Positions 10,117-19,161 of a stretch of DNA of 64,000 bases are shown piece after piece. This stretch comes from Leptolyngbya sp. FACHB-8 (GTDB lineage: Bacteria; Cyanobacteriota; Cyanobacteriia; Elainellales; Elainellaceae): assembly GCF_014695575.1 (NCBI RefSeq), contig NZ_JACJOO010000080.1, positions 23,624 through 87,623 of the forward strand. Reading direction: 5' to 3'. Below the pieces are notes generated by a model that was given only the letters and a program-made list of their open reading frames with translations, had not been told where the DNA came from and did no database searches. Made by a program: the position numbers and the translations under genes. Each line of letters opens with the position of its first letter. The first letter of the stretch is position 1.

Positions 10117-10211
10117 GCAGATTGGGGACCGTCAGAATCGGTGGGGTGAACTAAGAATTGGGCCAATTAGTTGGCTCTAAGTATGTAGTGCCATAGATAG
10201 CATTTGAATAA

Positions 10212-10246
10212 AGAATGGAGCGGTGTTAGGCGCCGCTCCATTCTTT
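10212..10246. terminator. Bidirectional terminator between kinase and sigma factor genes
   Basis: Stem AAGAATGGAGCGG and complement with a short loop and T-rich ends on both strands. It lies 33 bp past the stop of the minus-strand sigma gene and serves the convergent pair. Confidence 0.7.
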
Positions 10247-10278
10247 AATACAGTTTGTTCAGCCGAATTTGAGATGAC

Positions 10279-11235
10279 CTAGCTAGCTAGATACTCACGA
10301 ATATCGGCCCGACGCTTACGCAGCTTGTTAAGGGCTTCCCGTTCAATCTGGCGAACTCGTTCCCGGCTAATATTGAGGCGATCGCCAATCTTTGCCAGCG
10401 TTAAAGAACGGCCATCTTCCAGACCAAACCGGAGGGATAGCACTTCCCGCTGCTGAGGCGTCAGGTCTTCCATCAAGATTTCCAATTCGCCCCGAAGAGA
10501 GATTTGGGAGGCAAAATCTTCAGGGGATGGGCCGGTGTCCTCCAGAAGCTCACCCAGTTCTGTATCCTGGTTGTCGCCTACGCGCAGATCGAGGGAGAGG
10601 GGCAGACGAGATTTCTCCAGGTACTCCCGCACCTGCTTCACCGATAACTCTAGTTCGTCTGCTAGTTCAGACATGGTAGCAGCGCGACCCAGTTTCTGAG
10701 CGAGTTGCCGTTGAGCCTTTTTGATTTTGTTAAGTTTCTCAGTAATGTGGATGGGGAGCCGAATGGTACGGCTCTTTTCGGCGATCGCCCGAGTAATAGC
10801 CTGCCGAATCCACCAGTAGGCATAGGTTGAGAAGCGATAACCCTTGGAGGGGTCAAACTTTTCAACACCACGCTGCATTCCGATAGTACCTTCCTGAATT
10901 AAGTCAAGAAGATCCACATTACGTTTAATGTATTTTTTCGCAACGGAAACGACAAGCCGTAGATTGGCTTCTACCATCTTCCGTTTGGCACGTTCCCCTT
11001 CAGCGATCACCTGCTCCAAATCCTCCAGGGAGATTTGAGCCCGTTGAGCCCACTCCGGTAAATCAGGCTCATAGCCCAACTCGGAAGTCATATCTTCCCG
11101 GAGTTCATGCAGCAGCCCCAGGCGGCGCACCTGTTTTCCATAAATAATCTCTTGTTCATGGGTTAAAAGTGGCACCCGCCCAATCTCTCGGAGGTAAGCC
11201 CGTACTGGATCTGTAGAACCTTGGGATGTTTTCAT
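10279..11235 (-). CDS. Group 2 RpoD-family sigma factor
   Basis: 318 residues. Region 1.2 ([30 protein letters not shown]), region 2 ([59 protein letters not shown]), region 3 and region 4.2 ([31 protein letters not shown]) are all intact. The short N terminus without the region 1.1 extension and the length near 320 residues fit the cyanobacterial group 2 (SigB/SigD-like) factors, not SigA, which is near 390 residues. ATG at 11233-11235 is chosen since it opens directly on region 1.2 and GCGAGG lies upstream; the longer frame from 11322 is unlikely. Group 2 factors direct stress and light-dependent transcription. The exact class (B, D) needs a tree. Confidence 0.88.
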   Translation of the reverse strand: MKTSQGSTDPVRAYLREIGRVPLLTHEQEIIYGKQVRRLGLLHELREDMTSELGYEPDLPEWAQRAQISLEDLEQVIAEGERAKRKMVEANLRLVVSVAKKYIKRNVDLLDLIQEGTIGMQRGVEKFDPSKGYRFSTYAYWWIRQAITRAIAEKSRTIRLPIHITEKLNKIKKAQRQLAQKLGRAATMSELADELELSVKQVREYLEKSRLPLSLDLRVGDNQDTELGELLEDTGPSPEDFASQISLRGELEILMEDLTPQQREVLSLRFGLEDGRSLTLAKIGDRLNISRERVRQIEREALNKLRKRRADIREYLAS

Positions 11236-11964
11236 GGCGAAAACCTCGCTTCCGTGTGAGGTTAGAACAATTGTACTAATAATTAAAAGGCTAGAGTGAT
11301 GTCCATGCAAGAGTCCTTGCACTGAGAGACTGAGCGATACAATCCTCTAGAAAATTACGGACGTGATTAGAAGATGCCTATGCCCTTTCTCCGCAAAATC
11401 GAACTGGATCCCTAAATTTCAATACTGCTCTCCAGCAACACACAATATGGGTGCGGATAAACAGGATCTTTTATGGATTCCAAAAATGAGACACCGGCCT
11501 CGTGAATATTAAAGATTGTAACATTTATTAAGTTTTTGCTTATCCCCCCTATGAGGGAGAGATATACCAGTCGGGCTTGGATTAGTTCTAAGCTACTGGT
11601 AAAAAACGAAATTGAATGCATCTACCACAACAAATTTAAGATTGTCAGAGGAGAAAGAATAAAGTTTCATCCTCATCAAATCTCCCTGCCATGCTAGAGA
11701 CACTTCTAAGGATTCCTGGGTTGTCCTGTCATTCTGAGCCTTTCTGGCTGTCTCAGACCAGTACCTTTTAGCCTAAGCCGTGAGTGGTGGGCAGGCTCTA
11801 CTTTAAAGGGGAAAACCCTATCAACCACGGGCTTTAGACAAAAAGAGAGTGAGAGCAAGGCTCCCACTCTCTTTTATTAATAAATAGATAGGTAGTACCA
11901 CTACACGAATTTACAATGTCCCGTGAACCCTCGTCCTCATAGGTTACCTGAGAGCGATCGAGCC
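11236..11964. other. Intergenic region between two sigma factor genes
   Basis: 729 bp, AT-rich upstream of the group 2 sigma gene (promoter side) and a terminator hairpin near 11841-11875. I see no convincing reading frame; the 69-codon minus-strand frame at 11412-11621 has no recognisable features. Confidence 0.55.
11841..11875. terminator. Terminator hairpin downstream of sigF
   Basis: AAAAGAGAGTG ... CACTCTCTTTT stem with T tracts on both strands, about 90 bp after the sigF stop codon. Confidence 0.65.
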
Positions 11965-12735
11965 TTAAACTGCGTGCATTGACTTCTTCAGCAGCTTCAG
12001 TCCTTTCTTAACGCGCCGAGATACGGTTACCGCGCTAATCCCAAGGCGCTCTGCCGTTTCCTTTTGGGTCAAGTCGTGCAGAAAGACGAACTCTAGTACG
12101 TCGCGAGTGCGCTTCTCTAGTTGAACCAGCGCTTGCTGTAAGCGAATTTGGTCTTCCTGAGCCAATTGGAAGCTGCGGTATTGGGGGTCAGGCAGAAGCT
12201 CACCCAGGCTGGTAGAGCTATCCTCTTCATCACGCATGGGAGCATCAAGACTCAGCGGAGCGCGATTTCGGTAGGCCAGCTTGATTTGCTGCCACTCTTC
12301 AATAGAGATTTCCAGAGCTGTTGCCAATTCTGTATCGGTGGGTTGGCGGCGCAGTTGAGTCTGCATTTCGCGGGTTACAGCAGCAGCCTGATGCTGTAGA
12401 GCTTGCCAACGACGAGGAATGCGAACAGCAGACCCCTTGTCGCGCAAGTAGTGCTGAATTTCACCGCGAATGTAGGGAATTGCAAAGGAACTAAAGGCGT
12501 GGCCCTTGCCCATATCGAACCGCTCGATGGCTCGAATTAGCCCCATACTACCAACCTGGATTAGATCCTCGTAACTTTCTGTGCACTGGTTAACCCAATG
12601 GTGGGCCTCCTTGCGAACCAGGCCAAAATTTAGTTTCACCAGTTGATTGCGAATGAGGGGAGTGGGATTGTTCTGGTACTCCCGCAACAGTTCTAGAGTC
12701 TCGCTTTTAAGTTCGTTGGTGACTGGAATAGACAT
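11965..12735 (-). CDS. sigF: Group 3 sigma factor SigF
   Basis: 256 residues, matching the SigF/SigB-type (sporulation-like) sigma family. Region 2 is LVRKEAHHWVNQCTESYEDLIQVGSMGLIRAIERFDMGKG-HAFSSFAIPYIRGEIQHYLRD, region 3 RIPRRWQALQHQAAAVTREMQTQLRRQPTDTELATAL, and region 4 ends with the HTH LTQKETAERLGISAVTVSRRVKKGLKLLKK. In Synechocystis SigF controls type IV pilus genes and motility; that role is carried over by family only. No anti-sigma gene is adjacent. The ATG start follows a purine-poor leader with no clear Shine-Dalgarno, but the N terminus matches the family. A 1.1-kb non-coding stretch lies upstream. Confidence 0.85.
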   Translation of the reverse strand: MSIPVTNELKSETLELLREYQNNPTPLIRNQLVKLNFGLVRKEAHHWVNQCTESYEDLIQVGSMGLIRAIERFDMGKGHAFSSFAIPYIRGEIQHYLRDKGSAVRIPRRWQALQHQAAAVTREMQTQLRRQPTDTELATALEISIEEWQQIKLAYRNRAPLSLDAPMRDEEDSSTSLGELLPDPQYRSFQLAQEDQIRLQQALVQLEKRTRDVLEFVFLHDLTQKETAERLGISAVTVSRRVKKGLKLLKKSMHAV

Positions 12736-13659
12736 GACGAGTTTCAGGTAGGTTCAGGTGACAACACAAAGACCACTGAATTCTTGTACGAATATTCGGG
12801 GGAATTTAGGACAAGGAGTTCAGTGCTAGAGGCTCGAGATCCGTGAGGAAAACAGGCTCTCATTTGGTAAATAGAAGACGCTAATTAAACCTATTCTGGG
12901 ACTCCACTGTTCATCAACGGCATTTTTACGGAACCACCCATTTGCTAATAGAGACCGTGAAATCATTGCAAAACAGAGGTATTCGAAAGAAATGGAAACA
13001 GCGTCGGCAGAATCTGAACACAATCGCTCAGCGGGAACCCCTTATGCTCACCAATCTTACGGACAAATCCGTTACATTCTTAAAAAAAACAGCAAACTTT
13101 TGGACAAATTGAATATTTAATCATTATTTATTGGAAGTTTCTAAAGATATTAATTTTTTTCCGGTTTTAGATTGACGAGATTCGGCTCTATTTCATGAGA
13201 AAAGGCTAGGGGGTACGGCCCAGGGGCACAGAAAACAGCCTTTATTTTGTGAACTCAACGGAAGTGTATTGCTCATAAAACATTGGTCGGTTTTCAAACA
13301 AAGGATTTTATCATTTGTTGCGCTAGTGGCGGTGGTTGTACTGAGCTCCCGACATTATTTCATGAATTTCCCTTTTATATCTCAAATTCCTCCCATTTCT
13401 ACTTAAAACCTTCTGGTTTTTGATGGGATATTTCTCGCTTGAACTTTATAGAAATGACATGAGATCCATTTCTTTGTGAAGGAAATGTAAAATTTCTCTC
13501 TCGCCTCATCAGTCATGTTTCAAGCAGGTGGATGGATGTGGTGAAAGGGGAAGGGGGCTCTATACCCCTCACTTTTGACAAACTTAGGCTGTCGAGTACT
13601 AGGAGAATGGTCTGGCTGCGATCGCCTTACGCATAAGGCCTTGAGTTATGTTCTGGAAG

Positions 13660-13720
13660 TGTGGATGGGGTGTGGAGGAAAAGACATAACCGTGCTCTTT
13701 CTTCCACATCCCATCCACAG
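13660..13720. repeat. Family D palindrome, copy 1
   Basis: Imperfect stem TGTGGATGGGGTGTGGAGGAA and complement. The same arm theme (GTGGATGG, GTGTGGAGGAA) recurs at 51722-51797 and 52426-52504. Confidence 0.7.
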
Positions 13721-13748
13721 GTTTGAAATAAAACTAAACAGGTCTTTA

Positions 13749-13773
13749 AAAAAAAGGAGCCAAAAGGCTCCTT
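13749..13773 (-). terminator. psbO intrinsic terminator
   Basis: On the minus strand an AAGGAGCC-TTTT-GGCTCCTT stem is followed by a run of T. It lies about 73 bp after the psbO stop codon. Confidence 0.8.
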
Positions 13774-13845
13774 CCTAAAAGTTCCAATAGAATTCTGAGA
13801 GCTAGATTTAAGAACTCTCAGACTGGTAGGTTTCTAAAGCAGATT

Positions 13846-14664
13846 CTAGGCTGCCTCAACCCGAGCATAGAAGCGACCACGGATTCGGACATCCACTGCC
13901 TCCTTACCACCCATGTCAGTATCGGAAGGTTGAATGCTCTCAAAGGTGCCAGAGATTTCGCCCGTTGCTTCATCAACTTTGGTGACTTGCATGGAGATCC
14001 GGCCACGGCCCACATCGAACTTCTTCTTATTCTCCCGTTGTAGCTCTTCGCTATCTGCTTGAGCAGGTAGGGCTACAGCACTGTCATAGCCCGTAGCCAA
14101 ACCACGGCCTTTAGGATCCAGGAAGTTAGCCGTCCGGTAAGAGGGAACCTTGAACTCTCCTTCAAAGTCGGTGGATGCGTTAATGCTGCCAGAGCCGGCG
14201 GCGGAAGCAACCAAGCCTTTGATGGTAAACAGGAAGGGAACCTCTTCGCCACCGGGGAGAAGAACAGTAGTTGCCTGGAAGTCAAACCCGTCTTCTTCAA
14301 CGAATTTTAGGCTGTTATTCTCGCCAAGCTTAAGAGAGCCGCGTACCTGGTCAATTGTGGTGGTGTAGCGGGTTAGGGTTTTGCCCTCGACAAATTGAGC
14401 CTCTTGACGCTTGTTAACGGGCTCCTCTTTGACCGCGTAGCTGGTAGGTTCCAGGCAAAGATCAACGAGAGAGTAAGATTGGCTAGCGTTAAGGGGAATG
14501 GAGCCCCGACGAATTTCGGTGACCTCAGGGCAGGCGTTGGCGAGACCTGTGCCTCGGATTTGTTCGTAGGTCAGGGGGCCTTTGTCAGAGGGAGCCTGAC
14601 CGCAGGCCGTCAGCAAGCCCATGCATAATGCAAGGAATGCGACAACGAGAGCGCGATACCTCAT
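13846..14664 (-). CDS. psbO: Photosystem II manganese-stabilising protein PsbO
   Basis: 272 residues. A short signal peptide ends in a lipobox (LLTAC, Cys21), as in many cyanobacterial PsbO proteins. The mature part opens LTYEQIRGTGLANACPEV and carries the conserved Cys45-Cys70 pair, 25 residues apart as in the structure of PSII. Typical PsbO blocks follow: EEDGFDFQATTVLLPGGEEVPFLFTIKGL, GEFKVPSYRTANFLDPKGRGLATGYDSAVALPA, and GEISGTFESIQPSDTDMGG. PsbO binds the lumenal face of PSII and stabilises the Mn4CaO5 cluster. It is monocistronic, with its own terminator. Confidence 0.97.
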   Translation of the reverse strand: MRYRALVVAFLALCMGLLTACGQAPSDKGPLTYEQIRGTGLANACPEVTEIRRGSIPLNASQSYSLVDLCLEPTSYAVKEEPVNKRQEAQFVEGKTLTRYTTTIDQVRGSLKLGENNSLKFVEEDGFDFQATTVLLPGGEEVPFLFTIKGLVASAAGSGSINASTDFEGEFKVPSYRTANFLDPKGRGLATGYDSAVALPAQADSEELQRENKKKFDVGRGRISMQVTKVDEATGEISGTFESIQPSDTDMGGKEAVDVRIRGRFYARVEAA

Positions 14665-15192
14665 GATGAACCTCGAATATCTCTTTTCTTAATCTGATTG
14701 TTTTTGGATGGGTGGGCCGAAGCCATATACAGATCAGCTAATCAGCATTCTACAGGAGGTTGCGCCTCTGTTCTCTGGCTTCTCACAACATTTCTGGCCG
14801 AAGGTTTTGTTCTAGTTTGGGCCGTTCTGTGTTAAGGGCAGGGGACATGAAGTACCTGACGCCTCCGATTGCATGAGAATTCATCATCTCTATAGCGGTA
14901 TCAAGTTAATTAAGTATAGAGGGTAGTGTTGTGGCACGTGGCGCTACACTACCCTCTGTACTTATTCAATCCAAGTTTTCGCGCGAAAAAGTGCATGCAG
15001 TCGGACCAGTCGTTCATGGTGAACGGTTGTTGGTGCAGGGGCGGGAGAATCTGGAAAAGACTGCCGTTGCATGAAGGTATGGATAAATTTGCTCCTTGGT
15101 TTTGGGTTAGGGCGGCTATCAGGGAGACTATTTTATATACGCTATGGTTGCGGCATACTGGTTTGCTACTTTGTTTGGAGCGTTAGCATCCT
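14665..15192. other. Intergenic region upstream of psbO and the 15.2-kb gene
   Basis: 528 bp with the psbO promoter side (14670-14880), a family A-like palindrome (14891-14973) and an unassigned stretch to 15190. The 86-codon frame at 14926 begins inside the palindrome and is rejected. Confidence 0.5.
14891..14973. repeat. Family A-like palindrome, copy 2 (diverged)
   Basis: Starts TATAGCGGTATCAAGTTAAT, carries a different hairpin core (AGAGGGTAGTG...CACTACCCTCT), and ends near TACTTATTCAATCC. The left arm keeps the family A ATTAAGTA motif; the right TATA end is lost. Confidence 0.65.
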
Positions 15193-15528
15193 ATGGAGAA
15201 CTATCCTATTGAAGAAAGTATTGTAAAGAGGCAACAGCAGGAGAAGGATCAGGAGGCGATCGCCCAACTGGTTCAGAAGACTGCTGACTCTTATCGAGGC
15301 GATGGGGAGGCGTTGTTGGGTCTGCTCAGGATTCTCGAAAAGCTCCATCGAGAGATTCGGGACGAACTGTTTCAGGAAACCCTTCCTAAAACGCGCCATG
15401 AACTTTACGCCTTGCTACGGGATATTGAGGCGAGTGGGGGGTGGCCTTACATTGGACGAATGCGGTTACAGGCTCTCCTGACTAACCTATTAGAGCCGGA
15501 TGAACCGCAGCACTCTTCGGAGCCGTGA
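15193..15528 (+). CDS. Conserved cyanobacterial hypothetical protein
   Basis: 111 residues, hydrophilic and helical. The N-terminal half is charged (IVKRQQQEKDQEAIAQLVQKTADSYRGDGEALLGLLRILEKLHREIRDELFQETLP), followed by a short compact tail (YALLRDIEASGGWPYIGRMRLQALLTNLLE). No membrane segment, no catalytic motif. I do not recognise a function. A BLAST-style search would settle whether it is a cyanobacterial core protein. It lies 160 bp upstream of clpP on the same strand, without overlap. Confidence 0.65.
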   Translation: MENYPIEESIVKRQQQEKDQEAIAQLVQKTADSYRGDGEALLGLLRILEKLHREIRDELFQETLPKTRHELYALLRDIEASGGWPYIGRMRLQALLTNLLEPDEPQHSSEP

Positions 15529-15688
15529 AATGGATTCCTAAAACTGTGCCGCTTGCACTCCGAACGGCACAGTTTTGGGAGTAATAGTTTTGAGCGTATT
15601 TGTAGGTGGGCGATCGTGAATCCGCACTCCGCTTCGCCGGGGAAATCAGTAGAATGAGAGAAATTCCTCGATTGTGAAGCAACGCGGC

Positions 15689-16300
15689 ATGATTCCAACC
15701 GTAATTGAACAGTCCGGACGCGGCGAACGCGCCTTTGATATCTACTCTCGCCTGCTGCGGGAGCGGATCATTTTTCTAGGGCAGCAAGTTGACTCGGAAG
15801 TTGCCAACCTGATAGTGGCCCAGTTGCTTTTCTTAGAAGCGGATGACCCCGAAAAAGACATTTATCTCTACATCAATTCGCCGGGTGGCTCCGTTACCGC
15901 TGGGATGGGTATTTTTGACACCATGAACCACATCCGCCCTGACGTATGCACCATCTGTGTTGGTCTGGCTGCCAGCATGGGCGCATTTCTCCTGGCAGGA
16001 GGGGCCAAGGGCAAGCGCAGCAGCCTGCCTCACTCCCGTATTATGATCCACCAGCCTCTGGGGGGTGCTCAAGGGCAAGCCACAGATATCGAGATTCAAG
16101 CTCGGGAGATTCTGTATCACAAGCAAAATCTGAACCGTTGGCTGGCAAACAATACTGGCCAACCCCTTGAAAAGATCGAGCGGGATACAGAGCGCGACTT
16201 CTTTATGTCTGCTCAGGAAGCTGTAGAGTATGGCCTGATTGATCAGGTTATTGACAAGGCAGCAGTTGGTAGCCGTCCTCCGGTTACAGCGGCTAGCTAG
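15689..16300 (+). CDS. clpP: ATP-dependent Clp protease proteolytic subunit ClpP
   Basis: 203 residues. The serine protease triad is complete: Ser96 (GLAASMGAF), His121 (MIHQPLGG) and Asp170 (ERDTERDFF). The oligomer-handle motif [12 protein letters not shown] is intact. ATG at 15689 is preferred over an in-frame GTG at 15674 because the family begins IPTVIE. ClpP forms the tetradecameric chamber fed by ClpC/ClpX. Cyanobacteria carry several ClpP paralogues and a catalytically inactive ClpR; this copy is catalytic. No clpX lies next to it. An intrinsic terminator follows. Confidence 0.96.
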   Translation: MIPTVIEQSGRGERAFDIYSRLLRERIIFLGQQVDSEVANLIVAQLLFLEADDPEKDIYLYINSPGGSVTAGMGIFDTMNHIRPDVCTICVGLAASMGAFLLAGGAKGKRSSLPHSRIMIHQPLGGAQGQATDIEIQAREILYHKQNLNRWLANNTGQPLEKIERDTERDFFMSAQEAVEYGLIDQVIDKAAVGSRPPVTAAS

Positions 16301-16322
16301 CTTTAACTTGACAGAAGTCTTA

Positions 16323-16353
16323 AACAGGTGCGTCATAGGCGCACCTGTTTTTT
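16323..16353 (+). terminator. clpP intrinsic terminator
   Basis: AACAGGTGCG-TCATAGG-CGCACCTGTT stem followed by TTTTT, 22 bp after the clpP stop codon. Confidence 0.88.
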
Positions 16354-16376
16354 ATCCTGCGCCAAAAGCCAGAATA

Positions 16377-16470
16377 TATAGCAATGGTAAGTGCGTTAAG
16401 TACAGCAACGGTGGTGTGGGGCACTTCGTGCCCCACACCACCGTACTTAATCAACTCGCACAGCGCTATA
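16377..16470. repeat. Family A palindromic element, copy 3
   Basis: 94 bp, TATAGCAATGGTAAGTGCGTT to CGCACAGCGCTATA, inverted relative to copy 1, with the same GGTGGTGTGGGGCAC hairpin core. Flanked by TATA runs. Confidence 0.85.
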
Positions 16471-16476
16471 TATACA

Positions 16477-16535
16477 TTGCCCATTTTTGCGTGTGCGCTG
16501 CGCGCTCAAAAACGCCCTTAAGCCGAACTAGAGTT
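16477..16535. repeat. Family B remnant
   Basis: TTTTTGCGTGTGCGCTGCGCG and CCTTAAGCCGAACTAGAGTT match the right half of family B elements (TTAACCCGAACT-type end). The left end is missing. Confidence 0.5.
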
Positions 16536-16538
16536 ACT

Positions 16539-17345
16539 TTACAGAGCTGGGGGAGACGGTTGAGCTTTGAGGTAGCTCAAAAACTCGTAGAGTTCTAGCT
16601 CGGTGAGCTCTGAGCGGGTTTGCTTGTTATAAGTTTGAGACAGATAGTCTCGTCCGCGGATTCGGCTCCAGCCCAGGCGTTGCAACTCTACATCCGTCTG
16701 CGCGATGACATCTGATAAATCTACTGATTCAGGGACTCGGGAGGGCTCAGCCCTGGTTTCCTTACGACGAGGCTTTTTAGTGCCACTGGAGGCACTATCC
16801 TCAGGATTTTTCTTGAGCAGCTCGCTGGCTGGGATCATCTGTTCCAACACCTGACGTGGGTCGGGGCCATCGTCAGGTTCGTCGAGAGGATTTTGATATG
16901 TATGGCTATAGAGGTCGGCAACCACTGGCCCTGCTGAAAAATCTTCGTCAAAGGAAGGTGCAGGGATGGGGGCTGATATTGCAGGTGGCAGCGGTTCTGG
17001 AAGGGGCGATCGCCCAATTGGTGTGGTTATGGCTGGCAAGGGAGGCGTAACTGTCGCTGCTGCTGAAAAACTGCCACTTAATGGTAGTTCAGGACTGGGA
17101 ATGGAGGAACTAGATGAGGGGCTTGCTGGGAGCTTGAGTGCTTGAATAGCCCGTTCTTTAGCCCGATCCTCGGCGGCTTCAATCGTATGAGCGGCGGCCA
17201 GACCTGATGCCAGAGCCATACCATTAACCTGGACTAATGCCCGGACGATGAACTGCCCATCCTGTACGGTCACAAACTCGGCTACAACCACTGCCATAGG
17301 CCAGGTTGCCCGCAACTGTATAAGTAAACTATCCAACAACGCCAT
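16539..17345 (-). CDS. Cyanobacterial protein of unknown function with proline-rich linker
   Basis: 268 residues from the ATG at 17343-17345. Two conserved-looking blocks flank a low-complexity Pro/Ser-rich linker (about 75-170). Block 1 (2-75), LLDSLLIQLRATWPMAVVVAEFVTVQDG...LASGLAAAHTIEAAEDRAKERAIQAL, looks like an alpha/beta domain reminiscent of Rad52-type annealing proteins, where a similar AEDRAKTRAL helix occurs; this is an impression, not a demonstrated match. Block 2 (C-terminal 55), IAQTDVELQRLGWSRIRGRDYLSQTYNKQTRSELTELELYEFLSYL, is a compact helical module. The alternative start at 17465 adds 40 residues of doubtful quality. It faces terC divergently. Function unknown; a DNA-repair role is only a hypothesis. 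Confidence 0.7.
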   Translation of the reverse strand: MALLDSLLIQLRATWPMAVVVAEFVTVQDGQFIVRALVQVNGMALASGLAAAHTIEAAEDRAKERAIQALKLPASPSSSSSIPSPELPLSGSFSAAATVTPPLPAITTPIGRSPLPEPLPPAISAPIPAPSFDEDFSAGPVVADLYSHTYQNPLDEPDDGPDPRQVLEQMIPASELLKKNPEDSASSGTKKPRRKETRAEPSRVPESVDLSDVIAQTDVELQRLGWSRIRGRDYLSQTYNKQTRSELTELELYEFLSYLKAQPSPPAL

Positions 17346-17529
17346 GCTCTCCCGTGAGGCGATTCCCCGGTAACTCAAATCTAAAATCAAGCTTCTATGA
17401 GTTTTCCACGTTAAGCTGATTAAAGGGAATTTGCAAGCTGTAGCACTTTTGTCCCGGTAAGCCAAGACTACCCGGGTAGAGGCGATCGCTTCCCCGGTTG
17501 CAATTCACCAGTCGTCTGATGTGGGGTTC

Positions 17530-18330
17530 ATGCTGGATTCTTTACTTGAGCCAAATTTTGGGGCAGATACTCTGCTGTTACTGCCCGTCCTAATTGCGCT
17601 AGAAGCTGTCTTGTCAGCAGACAATGCTATTGCGTTGGCGGCGATCGCCCAGGGGTTGGGTACAGCCAAACTCCAGAAACAAGCGCTAAATTTGGGTTTG
17701 CTGGCAGCCTTTCTGTTACGGGTGGTACTGATTCTATCGGCCACCTGGGTCATTCGTTTCTGGCAGTTTGAGCTGGCGGGTGCCCTGTATTTGCTGTGGT
17801 TGGTGTTTCAATACTTCACCTCTGACGAAGAAGAGGTGGGTGGCGAAGCTCATCATCGTGGGCCGCGGTTTCGCTCCCTCTGGCAAGCGATTCCGGTGAT
17901 CGCCATTACGGATCTGGCGTTTTCTCTGGATAGTGTGACGACCGCGATTGCTATCTCCGATGAGATCTGGCTGGTGCTAACGGGTGGGCTGATTGGAGTG
18001 CTGTCGTTACGACTAATGGCGGGATTGTTTATTCGCTGGTTGGACGAATACACGCACTTGGAAGATGCCGGTTACTTGACGGTATCCCTGGTGGGACTGC
18101 GGTTGCTGGTTCGCGTGATCCATCCAGAATTGGTTCCGCCCGAGTTTGTGATGATTGGGGCGATCGCCCTCCTCTTCATATGGGGTTTTTCTAAGCGCAA
18201 TCAGCCATTAGAATCCACTCCTGTAACGGAGGCTCTGCCGACTGTAGATGGGCTGGAAGAGACCCGGCAACACGCTGTGACTGCTTTAGAGACGCGCACA
18301 GAAACCGTAGAAGAAGTCTCTGCTGAATAA
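17530..18330 (+). CDS. TerC-family integral membrane protein
   Basis: 266 residues with seven or so membrane helices. The two family signature blocks with acidic membrane residues are present: EAVLSADNAIALAAIAQGL near the N terminus and DLAFSLDSVTTAIAISDEIW in the middle. TerC proteins are implicated in metal ion (Mn, Mg) efflux in bacteria and in thylakoid protein insertion in plants; either would fit a cyanobacterium. The C-terminal 45 residues are a hydrophilic, Thr/Glu-rich tail. The start is ATG at 17530; a GTG three codons upstream is possible. Divergent from the 16.5-kb gene. Confidence 0.88.
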   Translation: MLDSLLEPNFGADTLLLLPVLIALEAVLSADNAIALAAIAQGLGTAKLQKQALNLGLLAAFLLRVVLILSATWVIRFWQFELAGALYLLWLVFQYFTSDEEEVGGEAHHRGPRFRSLWQAIPVIAITDLAFSLDSVTTAIAISDEIWLVLTGGLIGVLSLRLMAGLFIRWLDEYTHLEDAGYLTVSLVGLRLLVRVIHPELVPPEFVMIGAIALLFIWGFSKRNQPLESTPVTEALPTVDGLEETRQHAVTALETRTETVEEVSAE

Positions 18331-18344
18331 CTATTGAACGACCC

Positions 18345-18396
18345 GTAGTAGTAGAGAAGGGTGGGCGCTAAGCGTTCACCCTTCTCTACTATTACG
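18345..18396. terminator. Hairpin downstream of terC
   Basis: Stem GTAGTAGAGAAGGGTG..CACCCTTCTCTACTA with a GGCGCTAAGCGTT apex, 15 bp after the terC stop. No strong T tract, so termination is inferred from position. Confidence 0.5.
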
Positions 18397-18466
18397 GCTA
18401 GTAAATGGCGTTGCTCAGTCGGAATAGTAGTCCATTTCTAAACATACGCAAACTTCAGTCATTAAA

Positions 18467-18563
18467 TATAGCGGTATCCAGGCTAATTAAGTACAGAAGG
18501 TAGTGTGTGGCGTGGCGTGCCACACACTACCTTCTGTACTTAATCAACTCACACAGTGCTGTA
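18467..18563. repeat. Family A-like palindrome, copy 4 (diverged core)
   Basis: TATAGCGGTATCCAGG to CACACAGTGCTGTA with ATTAAGTAC arms; the hairpin core is AGAAGGTAGTGTGTGGC and complement, not the GGTGGTGTGGGGCAC of copy 1. Ends conserved, core exchanged. Confidence 0.75.
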
Positions 18564-19161
18564 TTAGATTGATACAGCTTTTTAAGGGCTTAAATCCTAT
18601 TCTAGACTCCTTCTTTGTAGTGATAAAAAGAACAGCCAGGCTACTCAGTAAGATAGAGAGAAACCGTCTGTTATTAAGTATTAAAACTCAGAACAACAAG
18701 CAAATTAAAAATGGAAAGCGGCATTACAAACGAGGTAAATAGATAGCAGGTATCTATGGGGAACTTTTGAAAAAAAGCAAAGCGTTTGTTCGCACTTACA
18801 GCATTTTTTGCTTTAGAAGGGATGAGAGATGGATGTGGACCGAACTCTCGTATCCATCCCTCGTCCTTTACCGGAGCCGTAAGGGTTATATATGTGCGCA
18901 AGCCGAATACGCGTGCGTTTGAGTCCTATTTAGAAGGGCTATCGTTCGCGAATATGGTTTGAGAAGTGTTATTTGTTTGGAGCAGTTGTAATAAGTCTTC
19001 AAGCTTCTTAAATGAAAACGTTGCTTAAGGCACATGGATTCTCAATCGGAATATTATCCAATGACTTTAAGTGATCAGTAGCTGACGTCAGTCTTTCAAA
19101 ACACATCTGATTTTTAAGGCTTTGAAGTCACTTTTAAAAATAGAAGCTTGGGAGAGACTAA

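Larger units (their letters stand above)
12736..13845. other. Long non-coding stretch between sigF and psbO
   Basis: 1110 bp without a believable gene. The part at 13060-13500 is strongly AT-rich. It holds a family D-like palindrome (13660-13720), a related degenerate one near 13528-13578 (GTGGATGGATGTGGTGAAAGGGG), and the psbO terminator. Long leaders or small RNAs are possible but not shown. Confidence 0.5.
18331..19161. other. Intergenic region upstream of PTS gene
   Basis: 831 bp. Contains a terC-proximal hairpin (18345-18396), a family A-like palindrome (18467-18563), another imperfect hairpin near 18822-18870 (GATGGATG...CATCCATC), and an AT-rich 200-bp leader before the PTS start with a GGGAGAG Shine-Dalgarno. 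No gene is seen. Confidence 0.5.

Noticed and set aside
10279..11235. Primary sigma factor SigA
   Set aside because: Region 2-4 similarity is high, but the protein is too short and lacks the N-terminal extension; group 2 fits better.
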